In this document: positions 42,351 to 50,003 of the stretch, piece after piece
How the letters are laid out: each line of letters opens with the position of its first letter
Numbering within the stretch: the stretch's first letter is position 1
NCBI GenBank assembly: GCA_902765005.1
Contig: CACWYB010000003.1
Location: forward strand, 310,001-374,000
Direction of reading: 5' to 3'
Origin: an uncultured Eubacteriales bacterium
GTDB lineage: Bacteria > Bacillota > Clostridia > Christensenellales > CAG-138
Length of the DNA stretch: 64,000 nt
Translations under genes and position numbers: made by a program
The notes under the pieces: generated by a model
What the model was told of the DNA's origin: nothing
The model's input: only the letters and a program-made list of their open reading frames with translations
Database searches by the model: none

Positions 42351-42365
42351 CGGCCTCTTGAACCC
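42351..42365 (-). repeat. Inverted 15-nt copy of the tRNA-Pro anticodon arm
   Basis: CGGCCTCTTGAACCC, perfectly complementary to 42251-42265. It lies between the tRNA terminator and the promoter of the ion channel gene. Confidence 0.8.
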
Positions 42366-42395
42366 TAATACACGCAAAAGTTTGCGCAATAGTTC

Positions 42396-42424
42396 TTGCC
42401 CCCTTAGCTGCTTTTGTGTACAAT
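42396..42424 (+). promoter_or_regulatory. Ion channel promoter
   Basis: TTGCCC-N17-TACAAT, about 22 bases upstream of the ATG. Confidence 0.72.
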
Positions 42425-42445
42425 GGCAGACAGGAGGAACAGCAT

Positions 42446-43402
42446 ATGGGGCGTGTTTCGAAAGAACAGAAAAAACGGATCTTCGAGATCATCCAGATCG
42501 GCAACAAGGAGGATGCGCCAAGCCGGATCTTCGATATATTTATCGTGACGGTGATCCTCTGCAATATCGCCGTCCTGTTTCTGGAAACGTTTGACGGGCT
42601 GAACGCATTCCGGGGCCTCTTTGAAGTGATAGAAGACGTGACCGTCCTGATCTTCTGCGTCGAGTACGCGCTCAGGATCTGGACGGCGGATCTGCTGTAT
42701 CCGGACGAGTCCCGGCCCCGGGCGGTGCTGCGCTTTCTGTTTTCCTTCGACGGGCTCGTGGATCTGCTCACCATCCTGCCGTTCTTCTTCCTGTCCGGGT
42801 TCGGGGCGTTTCGGATCCTTCGCGCCGCGCGGATCTTGCATCTGTTCCGCATCAACACAAAATACGACTCCTTCCAGGTCATCACCTCCGTCGTTAAGGA
42901 AAAGAAGAGCGCCATCCTGTACTCGGTCTTTATCATTCTGGTGCTGATTCTCGCCGCTTCGCTGAGCATGTACAGCGTGGAGCATGCGGCCCAGCCGGAG
43001 GTGTTCGAGAACGCGCTCTCCGGCATCTGGTGGAGCGTTTCCACCGTGTTCACCGTGGGCTATGGGGATATTTACCCCGTGACGCTTCTCGGGCGGATCA
43101 TGGGGGTGATCATCACCTTCCTGGGCGTGGGCGTGGTGGCGATCCCCACCGGCATCCTCTCCGCCGGCTTTGTGGAGCATTACACCCGCCTGCAGCGCCT
43201 GCAGGACGCGGAAGACTACAAAAAGAGTACGGCCGCGGTCCTGGTGGAGGCGGATTCAAGCTTTTCCCAGCGGAGCATCAAAGAGGTGGAGACCATGCAT
43301 CAGATCTGCGTCACGGCCCTGATCCGCGGCGATCTGGTGGTGATCCCGGAGGATAGCGTCAAGGTCCAGGCGGGGGATGTGCTGATCTATATGAAGCTCT
43401 GA
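42446..43402 (+). CDS. Voltage-gated-type potassium channel with TrkA-C-like domain
   Basis: A 318-residue ion transport protein. Six helices are visible: S1 (about 31-48), S2 with EVIEDVTVLIFCVEYALRIW, S3 LVDLLTILPFF, an S4-like arginine series FRILRAARILHLFRI, S5, and S6 after the pore. The selectivity filter is TVGYGD, specific for K+. The C-terminal approximately 60 residues (SIKEVETMHQICVTALIRGDLVVIPEDSVKVQAGDVLIYM) resemble a TrkA-C/RCK_C lobe, which suggests ligand gating. ATG 42446 follows AGGAGG; the frame is open ten codons earlier. Confidence 0.9.
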   Translation: MGRVSKEQKKRIFEIIQIGNKEDAPSRIFDIFIVTVILCNIAVLFLETFDGLNAFRGLFEVIEDVTVLIFCVEYALRIWTADLLYPDESRPRAVLRFLFSFDGLVDLLTILPFFFLSGFGAFRILRAARILHLFRINTKYDSFQVITSVVKEKKSAILYSVFIILVLILAASLSMYSVEHAAQPEVFENALSGIWWSVSTVFTVGYGDIYPVTLLGRIMGVIITFLGVGVVAIPTGILSAGFVEHYTRLQRLQDAEDYKKSTAAVLVEADSSFSQRSIKEVETMHQICVTALIRGDLVVIPEDSVKVQAGDVLIYMKL

Positions 43403-43468
43403 CGGCCGTCCCGTGAGCCGTTGTGCCGGAAAAAGGCACGCAAAAGCGGGTATAGAGGCAAAAAAGTG

Positions 43469-43501
43469 CAAGACCGGGGCCTGTTCCCGGTCTTGGTTTT
43501 T
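43469..43501 (+). terminator. Terminator after the ion channel gene
   Basis: Ten-pair stem CAAGACCGGG/CCCGGTCTTG followed by GTTTTTG. Confidence 0.88.
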
Positions 43502-43509
43502 GCCCCAAA

Positions 43510-43551
43510 AATAAAGAAAAAGCAGCAGGTTTTCCTGCTGCCTGTTTTTTT
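43510..43551. terminator. Second, bidirectional terminator
   Basis: Stem GCAGCAGG/CCTGCTGC; plus side followed by CTGTTTTTTT, minus side by TTTTTCTTTATTTTT. Serves the small membrane protein gene on minus. Confidence 0.85.
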
Positions 43552-43554
43552 CGC

Positions 43555-43800
43555 TCAATAGGTGGGGTTCGTGGGCTGAGGCTGGTTGGGGTCGATGGTG
43601 GCGGTGGGGAGAAAATAGCCCTCCTCATGCAGGAACTCCTCCGTGTCATTCTTGATGCCGGTGATGTGCTCGGTCATGACCGTGACCCACTCGGACAGGT
43701 TCCCGGAAATAAAGCCCCGAATATTGAGATGATACAGCACGAATCCGGCCAGCACAACGATGACCACCACTATGCCGATAAAACGCATCAGCGATTTCAT
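43555..43800 (-). CDS. Small membrane protein, 81 aa
   Basis: Not recognised. Residues about 6-24 form a single helix (RFIGIVVVIVVLAGFVLYHL) after a basic start; the remaining 55 residues are outside or soluble, with acidic and aromatic residues and a Thr/Pro/Asn-rich tail (ATIDPNQPQPTNPTY). The frame opens at GTG 43809, but AAGGAGA would then touch the start; ATG 43800 has better spacing. TATACT at 43834-43839 may be its -10. Monocistronic. Confidence 0.65.
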   Translation of the reverse strand: MKSLMRFIGIVVVIVVLAGFVLYHLNIRGFISGNLSEWVTVMTEHITGIKNDTEEFLHEEGYFLPTATIDPNQPQPTNPTY

Positions 43801-43855
43801 TTTCTTCACTCTCCTTCCCCGGATGGATACCTTAGTATACCACGATTATTCCGAA

Positions 43856-45037
43856 TCAATCGGAAATAATGTGTGAAATAGCTATGACCTCCGTGTTACG
43901 GATGGCGGCCTCGATCATGGGCTCAAAGTCCACCAAGGCCTCGCTGGCCCGGAGCCTGTCCACGCTGGGCCGGGTCACCGGGTGCTGGGGCACGAAAACC
44001 GTGCAGCAGTCCTCGTAGGGCAGGATGGAGGTCTCGAAGGTGCCGATCTTTTTGGCCCGCTCGATGATCTCCTCCTTGTCGAAGCCGATCAGGGGCCGGA
44101 ACACGGGCATGTCCACCGCGTCGTTGGTCACGGCCAGGCTCTCGATGGTCTGGCTGGCCACCTGGCCGATGGATTCCCCGGTGACCAGGGCCAACGCGCC
44201 GCAGCTTTTGGCGGTGCGCTCGGCGATCTTCATCATGAGCCGGCGCATGAGCACCGTGGTCTCGGAGGCGGGGCACTTGTCGTAGATGGTGGTCTGAATC
44301 TCGGTGAAGGGCACCAGGTACAGATCGAAGTTGCCGGCGTATTCCGACACCAGCCTGGCCAACTCCACCACCTTGTCCCGGGCCCGCTCGCTGGTGTAGG
44401 GGTAGCTGTAGAAGTGGATGGCGGCCAGGGACACGCCCCGCTTGGCGATCATGTAGCCGGCCACGGGGCTGTCGATGCCCCCGGAGATGAGGAGCATGGC
44501 CTTGCCGTTGGTGCCCACGGGCATGCCCCCGGCGCAGAGGATCTCCCCGGTGTAGAGGAACGCCTTATCCTGGCGGATCTCCACGGTGAGGGGGATCTGG
44601 GGATGATGGACGTCCACCTTCAGGTTGGGATACGCCTGCAGCAGCTCCCCGCCCAGCTCCCGGCAGATCATCTCCGAGTTCATGGGGAAGCGCTTGTCCG
44701 CCCGGCGGGCAAAGACCTTGAATGTCTTGGGCTCCTCCCGATAGGCCTCCATGAGCCGGATGCCCATGGCCTTCACGTCCTCCCAGGTCTTCTCCCCGTA
44801 GGCGGCGATGGACACGGAGTGGATGCCGAACACCTTGGTGAGCCGCCGGGCATAGGCCTGCAGGCCCTCCTCCGGCAGATCGTAGACGAAGATGCGCCCC
44901 TGCTCCCGGACCACCCGGGGCCCCACGTCCGCCAGGGCCTCCTGGATCTTCTCCACCAGTTTGCGCTCGAAGAAGGGGCGGTTGAGCCCCTTGAGGTGTA
45001 TCTCCGCGTATTTGACGACCAATGCGTTGTTGTTCAT
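43856..45037 (-). CDS. thiI: tRNA 4-thiouridine sulfurtransferase ThiI
   Basis: Adenylates U8 of tRNA and inserts sulfur (s4U), and may also feed thiazole synthesis. The 393-residue protein has an N-terminal ferredoxin-like/THUMP region (about 60-165) and the PP-loop ISGGIDSPVAGYMIAKRG. It lacks the C-terminal rhodanese domain of the E. coli enzyme, as in Bacillus, so it needs a partner cysteine desulfurase, which is encoded 14 bp upstream. ATG 45037 has AAGGAAAG; the frame is open 35 codons further up inside that gene. Confidence 0.94.
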   Translation of the reverse strand: MNNNALVVKYAEIHLKGLNRPFFERKLVEKIQEALADVGPRVVREQGRIFVYDLPEEGLQAYARRLTKVFGIHSVSIAAYGEKTWEDVKAMGIRLMEAYREEPKTFKVFARRADKRFPMNSEMICRELGGELLQAYPNLKVDVHHPQIPLTVEIRQDKAFLYTGEILCAGGMPVGTNGKAMLLISGGIDSPVAGYMIAKRGVSLAAIHFYSYPYTSERARDKVVELARLVSEYAGNFDLYLVPFTEIQTTIYDKCPASETTVLMRRLMMKIAERTAKSCGALALVTGESIGQVASQTIESLAVTNDAVDMPVFRPLIGFDKEEIIERAKKIGTFETSILPYEDCCTVFVPQHPVTRPSVDRLRASEALVDFEPMIEAAIRNTEVIAISHIISD

Positions 45038-45051
45038 GTTGCTTTCCTTCT

Positions 45052-46197
45052 TTATCTTCTTCTGTATCTTCTCAAAAACTGCACCTGCTCGGCGATCACC
45101 TGGGCCGCCCGGTCCATCTCCTCCACGGTGTTGAAGGGGCACAGGCTAAAGCGGATGGCCCCCGCCTGCCGTTCGCCCAGGATGCCCGCCGCCGTGAGGA
45201 TCCTGTTCTTCCCCGCCTTCCGGGCGGCGCAGGCGGAGCCGGTGGACACGCAGATGTCGAAGGGCTCCAGGGCGTGGAGGAGCACCTCCCCCCTGACCCC
45301 CAGGAAGGACAGATTCAAAATGTGGGGCGCGGCCTCCGTAAGGGGCGGGCCGTTGAGGACCACGTCCGGGATGGACATGAGGTTGTCATAGAGCCGCTGC
45401 TTGCAAAGGCGCATGCTCTGCCGCCAGGCGGAAAGGTTCTGCTGGTAGAGGGCCGCCGCCGTCTCCATGCCCAGGATGCCGGGCACGTTCAACGTGCCGG
45501 AGCGCAGGTTGTTCTCCTGGCCGCCCCCCATCTGCCCCCCGGCGAAGCGGACGCCGCTGCGCACATACAGGGCCCCCACCCCCTTGGGGGCATGGAACTT
45601 GTGGGCGGAAAGGGAATAGAGATCCACGCCCAGGGAATCCGTGTCCACCTTGAGGTAGGCCTGGACCCCGTCCGCGTGAAAGACCGCCCGGGGGGCAAGG
45701 TGCCGGATGAGCCGGCCGGCGGCAAAAAGGTCCGTCACCGTGCCCAGCTCGTTGTTCACGTGCATCATGGACACCAGGGCCGTGTCCTCCGTGAGGGCGT
45801 CCCGCAGGGCCACCAGATCCGGATACCCCTGCTCGTTCACCGGCAGGACGATGACCTCCGTGTCCCCGGTCCGCCCGAGGGATGCCACGGTCTCGAACAC
45901 CGACGGGTGCTCCACCGCCGTGGTGATCACCCGCTTGTGGCCCCGCCAGCCCTTCAGGCTCCCGAAGACGGCGGCGTTGTTGCTCTCCGTGCCGCCGGAG
46001 GTAAAGATGATCTCCTCCCGCCGGGCCCGCAGGGGCTTTGCCATGACGGCGCGGGCCTCGTTCACCCGCTTCTCCATCCGGGCCCCGTAGCCGTAGGCGG
46101 CGGCGGGGTTGAAGAAATCCCCGGTCATGGCGGCCAGGGCGGCCTGAGCGGCCTCGGGGAGAGTCCGCGTGGTGGCGCTGTTGTCCAAATAGATCAT
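45052..46197 (-). CDS. Cysteine desulfurase, NifZ/IscS type (paralogue 2, ThiI partner)
   Basis: A 381-residue PLP enzyme: MIYLDNSATTRTL start, PLP lysine in SAHKFHAPKG and the persulfide cysteine in STGSACAARKAGKNR, a loop unlike that of paralogue 1 (TAGSNEPSHVL). The direct link to thiI matches the NifZ-ThiI pair of Bacillus, where the desulfurase supplies sulfur for s4U. Three starts are possible (TTG 46218, ATG 46209, ATG 46197); a TATACT at 46218-46223 would place the mRNA 5' end near 46211, which favours ATG 46197 with a short leader. Confidence 0.9.
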   Translation of the reverse strand: MIYLDNSATTRTLPEAAQAALAAMTGDFFNPAAAYGYGARMEKRVNEARAVMAKPLRARREEIIFTSGGTESNNAAVFGSLKGWRGHKRVITTAVEHPSVFETVASLGRTGDTEVIVLPVNEQGYPDLVALRDALTEDTALVSMMHVNNELGTVTDLFAAGRLIRHLAPRAVFHADGVQAYLKVDTDSLGVDLYSLSAHKFHAPKGVGALYVRSGVRFAGGQMGGGQENNLRSGTLNVPGILGMETAAALYQQNLSAWRQSMRLCKQRLYDNLMSIPDVVLNGPPLTEAAPHILNLSFLGVRGEVLLHALEPFDICVSTGSACAARKAGKNRILTAAGILGERQAGAIRFSLCPFNTVEEMDRAAQVIAEQVQFLRRYRRR

Positions 46198-46430
46198 GCT
46201 TTTTTCCATCCCGTTCAAGTATACTCTATGCTATGCAGGGCCGCCGCACAGGGTGACTTTCCGTACAACTTCCCTATTTATACCATAAGAAGCGGCGGGA
46301 CACAACGAAAAAAGAGGGCCTAGCCCCAAATTGTTTACATATTCGTCATCTATCTGCAACAAAACCTCAACAAAACTCCCCTATACTTTATAGTGTATCT
46401 ATGCAAACTGTATCCGAAGGAGGATTTTGT

Positions 46431-48524
46431 ATGATCTGTAAAAAATGCGGAGCCTACAATCCGGATCATGCCGCTTTCTGCAAGGTCTGTGCAGCCAGCC
46501 TGAAGGACCAGCCCGAAACGGAGACCCTGGAAGAAACGCCCGAAATCGAAGCGACGGAAGAAGTCCCCGAGGAGGGCTTCCGTCCCCGCCGGGGCAACGT
46601 GAAGGCCCCCGACTTCTCCTCTGCCCGCAAGACCGAAGCCTATGCCCCCGTCAAGGCCCAGGAGCCGGACGAGGCGGATGAGGAGGACGACGACGAGGAA
46701 GAGGAAGAAACGCCCCAGCGCAAGTCCCGGTTCGCCCGCCCCGTGGCCCAGAAGAAACGCCGCGTGGTGGATGAGGACGACGAGGACGAGGAAGAGGACG
46801 ACGAGGACGAGGACGAATACGACGAGGACGACACCGAGGCCGAAAAGCTGGAGGTAGAGCCCAAGACCACCCGCTTCGCCCGCTCCAAGAAGCGCCGCCC
46901 CTCCCTGGAAGTGGAGGATGAGGATGAGGACGACGAGGATGAGGACGACGAGGACGACGACGAGGACGACGAAGATGAGGACGAGTACGAGGAGTACGAG
47001 CCCACGCCGCCCCGGCGGAAGAAGTCCCCTGCCCGCTCCGGCGAGGAGGGCGGCTTCAACATCGTCACGGTGCTGGTGGCCTGTTTGCTGGTCATCCTGC
47101 TGCTGATCGTGGGCATCGTGGCCTTCTGCAACATCAAGGGCGGCACCACCAAGCAGCGCCTGCCCCAGTTCCTCCAGTTCAACTGCGCCGGCAAGGCTGC
47201 TCCGGAAAAGACCGTGGAGCCCCAGACCAACGCGGACGCCTCCGCTGACCCGGGCCAGCAGCAGGCCACCGAAGCCCCCGCGGCCCAGGTGACCGGCACG
47301 GAGGTGGATTATTCCGCCACCACCCTGGAGGAGGGCCTGGACGATAAGGGCCAGCCCTGCATCAAGATCAGCATGGTCGCCCGCCCCGGCGACACGGTGA
47401 CCGTCGTTCTGCCCAACCAGGATGACCACGTGTACCCCAACGAGAGCGAAACGGACGTTCCTTATCTAATTACAGTCCCCAAGACCTGCTACTATCCGGA
47501 AACGCCCCTGGACAACGAGGTCTACACCGTGACCCCCCAGATCCTGGTGACCCACGCGGACGGCACCCAGGAATCCCTCCATGTGGATTCCTTCGACCTG
47601 ACCTTCCCCACCATCCAGCTGGCGCTGACGGAACCCTCCCCTGACATCATCCCCGCGGAAGGCATCATGGCCGCCGAGGGCAACGAGATCCTGCTCAAGG
47701 GCAAGGTGGACGACCACACCGTGGCCGTCACCGTCAACGGCAACCCCGTGGTGAACATGTACGAGGGCGGCAACTTCGAGTATCTCTACACCCTGACCGG
47801 GGAGGAGCCGGAGACCGTGCTCATCGAGGCCAGCAAGGCCAACTACGTCTCCGCTTCCTACTCCTTTACCGTGACCCCCTACGTGTTCGTGCCCGAGCCC
47901 ATGGTGCTCACCGTGGAATCCGACATGAGCAAGCTCCGGGCCAGCGACGACAAGGTCACCGTCACCGGCAAGACCGTGCCCGGCGCCACCCTGTCGGCCA
48001 CCCCCGCGGCGGACTTCCAGTCCTCCGTGGCCTGCGGCTCCCCCACCGTGGACGCCGAGGGTAACTTCTCCTTTGACGTGACCTTCGCCAAGAGCTACTA
48101 CGGCATCGCCTCCATCACCCTCCACGCCAAGAAGGACGGCTATGAAGAGGGCGAAACCTCCTGCGTGGTGTCCCGGATGTACAAGACCAAGGACGAAGCC
48201 CTGAAGCACTACAACAAGACCAAGTCCTACCATGAGGTGCCCCGCGGCTACAGCTTCGACAAGGTCATGGCCAACCCCACCGACCCGGGCTTCTACCGGT
48301 TCGTGGGCAAGATCCTGGAGGTGGATCCGGAGACCGGCATCATCACCTTCGCCGCCAAGACCAGCACCAAGGAAACGGTCAACGTCTATGTGAGCAACGC
48401 CATCGCGAACTTCGACGCCACCAAGAAGATCAACAAGGACTTCAAGTTCTATTGCACGCTCAACGGCTTGTACACCGACGGCACCAGCCTCTATATCACC
48501 GCCTGGTTCCAGCAGCCCGATTGA
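46431..48524 (+). CDS. Zinc-ribbon, polyacidic, single-pass membrane protein with Ig-like ectodomains
   Basis: A 697-residue protein of unusual layout. It has an N-terminal zinc ribbon (C3-x2-C6, C17-x2-C20) and a cytoplasmic region to about 208 with two near-repeated units, each RFAR, then KKRR, then a run of Asp/Glu (about 113-137 and 160-190). One transmembrane helix (about 209-233) is followed by a Gln/Ala/Pro linker and an ectodomain with repeated beta-rich segments, e.g. ILLKGKVDDHTVAVTVNGNPVV and KVTVTGKTVPGATLSATP, typical of Ig-like/bacterial surface modules. ATG 46431 follows AAGGAGG. Function unknown; a sensor or envelope scaffold is possible. Confidence 0.82.
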   Translation: MICKKCGAYNPDHAAFCKVCAASLKDQPETETLEETPEIEATEEVPEEGFRPRRGNVKAPDFSSARKTEAYAPVKAQEPDEADEEDDDEEEEETPQRKSRFARPVAQKKRRVVDEDDEDEEEDDEDEDEYDEDDTEAEKLEVEPKTTRFARSKKRRPSLEVEDEDEDDEDEDDEDDDEDDEDEDEYEEYEPTPPRRKKSPARSGEEGGFNIVTVLVACLLVILLLIVGIVAFCNIKGGTTKQRLPQFLQFNCAGKAAPEKTVEPQTNADASADPGQQQATEAPAAQVTGTEVDYSATTLEEGLDDKGQPCIKISMVARPGDTVTVVLPNQDDHVYPNESETDVPYLITVPKTCYYPETPLDNEVYTVTPQILVTHADGTQESLHVDSFDLTFPTIQLALTEPSPDIIPAEGIMAAEGNEILLKGKVDDHTVAVTVNGNPVVNMYEGGNFEYLYTLTGEEPETVLIEASKANYVSASYSFTVTPYVFVPEPMVLTVESDMSKLRASDDKVTVTGKTVPGATLSATPAADFQSSVACGSPTVDAEGNFSFDVTFAKSYYGIASITLHAKKDGYEEGETSCVVSRMYKTKDEALKHYNKTKSYHEVPRGYSFDKVMANPTDPGFYRFVGKILEVDPETGIITFAAKTSTKETVNVYVSNAIANFDATKKINKDFKFYCTLNGLYTDGTSLYITAWFQQPD

Positions 48525-48525
48525 T

Positions 48526-48819
48526 ATGAAGGTTTGGGCCAAGGTGCTAACTGAACACAGGATCATGAACGAGACCGTGCGGGAGTTTTCTTCCGCACGG
48601 CCTTCCGATTTGGAGGGGTGGAGCGTGCTTCTCCATGCGCTGTGCCAGGATCTGGACCTGGCCCGGCCCGTGCTCCTGAACAAGCATATGAACGATTTAG
48701 CCCGGTTTTCCCGGGTGGTGTTCAAAAAGGCAGACTTCATCGAAGCCGTGGATTTCGACGCATTCGAGATAGAGATCCTGCCCGAAAAGAAAAAGCGAAG
48801 CGAGGCATCCTTTCTGTAA
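48526..48819 (+). CDS. Hypothetical protein, 97 aa
   Basis: Not recognised. It starts two bases after the stop of the zinc-ribbon gene without an RBS of its own, so translation is likely coupled. It is a soluble, mixed-charge protein with SDLEGWSVLLHALCQDLDLARPVLLNKHMNDLARFSRVVFKKADF and a lysine-rich end; no membrane segment. The helical centre has the look of a small globular domain. A strong terminator follows. Confidence 0.65.
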   Translation: MKVWAKVLTEHRIMNETVREFSSARPSDLEGWSVLLHALCQDLDLARPVLLNKHMNDLARFSRVVFKKADFIEAVDFDAFEIEILPEKKKRSEASFL

Positions 48820-48827
48820 GGCTTTGC

Positions 48828-48856
48828 GCCTTCCCCCGGCGGGAAGGCTTTTTTTT
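48828..48856 (+). terminator. Terminator after the 97-aa gene
   Basis: Stem GCCTTCCC/GGGAAGGC followed by TTTTTTTTG. Confidence 0.9.
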
Positions 48857-48908
48857 GCATAAAGGCGGCACTTTTTGCCATACTATCCTCGAAAGGAGTG
48901 GCGAAAGA

Positions 48909-49118
48909 ATGAATGTGCTTGCTTTGATCCTCATGGTCGTGGGCGCGGTGAACTGGGGCCTGGTGGGGCTGTTCCGCTTTGATCTGGTGGCCTCCCTCTT
49001 CGGCTCCATGACCGCCTTCTCCCGGGTGATCTATGCCCTGGTGGGCATCGCCGGCATCTGGGGCATCGTGATGCTCTTTCAGCGGAACGTGCGCCATACG
49101 GGAGAGATCGCCGACTGA
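48909..49118 (+). CDS. DUF378 family small membrane protein
   Basis: A 69-residue protein with two helices. MNVLALILMVVGAVNWGLVGLFRFDLVASLFG is diagnostic of DUF378, with the conserved NWGLVG. Function unknown. The start follows AAAGGAG. Monocistronic, terminated by a hairpin 14 bases later. Confidence 0.9.
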   Translation: MNVLALILMVVGAVNWGLVGLFRFDLVASLFGSMTAFSRVIYALVGIAGIWGIVMLFQRNVRHTGEIAD

Positions 49119-49132
49119 CCATACATCGATCA

Positions 49133-49165
49133 GCCCATCCTCATAGGGGATGGGCCTTTCTCTTT
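49133..49165 (+). terminator. Terminator after DUF378 gene
   Basis: Stem GCCCATCC/GGATGGGC followed by CTTTCTCTTT. Its tail overlaps the -35 of the next gene. Confidence 0.82.
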
Positions 49166-49191
49166 ACAGGGGGGCTGATTTAGGCTATACT
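49163..49191 (+). promoter_or_regulatory. SDR gene promoter
   Basis: TTTACA-N17-TATACT, about 29 bases before the ATG. Confidence 0.75.
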
Positions 49192-49220
49192 TTTTCACAG
49201 AATCCATAAGGAGCATCGCT

Positions 49221-49946
49221 ATGAAGATCGCATTGGTCACCGGCGCCTCGGGCGTCATCGGCGGGGCCTGCGCCCGGGCCCTGGCCCAGCGGGGCTACGC
49301 CCTCTCCCTCCAGTACAGCACCCATCCTCAGGCCGCTGAGGCCCTTTTAGCGGGCCTTCCCGCCGGCACCCCGGCCTGCCTTCTGCAGGGGGACATCACC
49401 CGAAACAGCGACGTTCTGGCGCTCTTTGCGGACACCCGGGCCCGCCTGGGGTATGTGGACCTGCTGGTGAACTGCGCCGGGGCGGCCCTCCCCCAGGGGC
49501 TGCTGACGGACGTTGCGGAGGCGGACATGGACCGGATCCTCTCCGTAAACGTGAAGGGGCCCATGCTCCTGACCCGGGCCGCCATCCCCCACCTGATGAA
49601 GAAGGGCGGGGGCGCCATCGTCCACATCTCCTCCATGTGGGGCATCACCGGCGGCTCCTGCGAGGCCGTGTATTCCGCCTCCAAGGGGGCTCTGAACGCC
49701 TTTGTGAAGGCCATGGCCAAGGAGCTGGCCCCCGCCTCCATCCGGGTGAACGCCGTGGCCCCGGGCCTGGTCCCCTCCCCCATGAACGCCTGCCTTTCCG
49801 AGACGGACCTGTCCGCCTTCCGCTCGGACACCCCCCTGGGCTCTCTTATCGAGCCAGATGAGGTGGCCCGGGCCGTCTGCTATCTTTCGGAGGCCGGCAT
49901 GGTCACCGGTCAGATCCTGTCCGTAGACGGGGGCATGGTGATATAA
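49221..49946 (+). CDS. Short-chain dehydrogenase/reductase (FabG-like)
   Basis: A 241-residue NAD(P)-dependent oxidoreductase with TGASGVIGGACA (cofactor loop), NCAG, the catalytic Ser in ISSMWG, YSASK (Tyr/Lys) and the C-terminal GQILSVDGGMVI. It resembles 3-oxoacyl-ACP reductase, but it lies alone, far from acpP and other fab genes, so the substrate is open. AAGGAG precedes the ATG. Confidence 0.88.
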   Translation: MKIALVTGASGVIGGACARALAQRGYALSLQYSTHPQAAEALLAGLPAGTPACLLQGDITRNSDVLALFADTRARLGYVDLLVNCAGAALPQGLLTDVAEADMDRILSVNVKGPMLLTRAAIPHLMKKGGGAIVHISSMWGITGGSCEAVYSASKGALNAFVKAMAKELAPASIRVNAVAPGLVPSPMNACLSETDLSAFRSDTPLGSLIEPDEVARAVCYLSEAGMVTGQILSVDGGMVI

Positions 49947-49962
49947 TCCGCCTTTCGCGCGC

Positions 49963-49997
49963 AAAAAAAAACCACCGGTTTCCCGGTGGTTTATTTC
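49963..49997. terminator. Bidirectional terminator between SDR and NlpC/P60 genes
   Basis: Stem ACCACCGG/CCGGTGGT with A-run on one side and TTATTTCTG on the other. Confidence 0.85.
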
Positions 49998-50003
49998 TGT
50001 CCG

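Noticed and set aside
42216-42365. Phage attachment site at tRNA-Pro
   Set aside because: The copy is inverted, not direct, no integrase is present, and the interval is only about 100 bp.
46640-47299. Serine-rich 219-codon minus-strand frame
   Set aside because: It is the antisense of the Asp/Glu codon runs of the zinc-ribbon protein.
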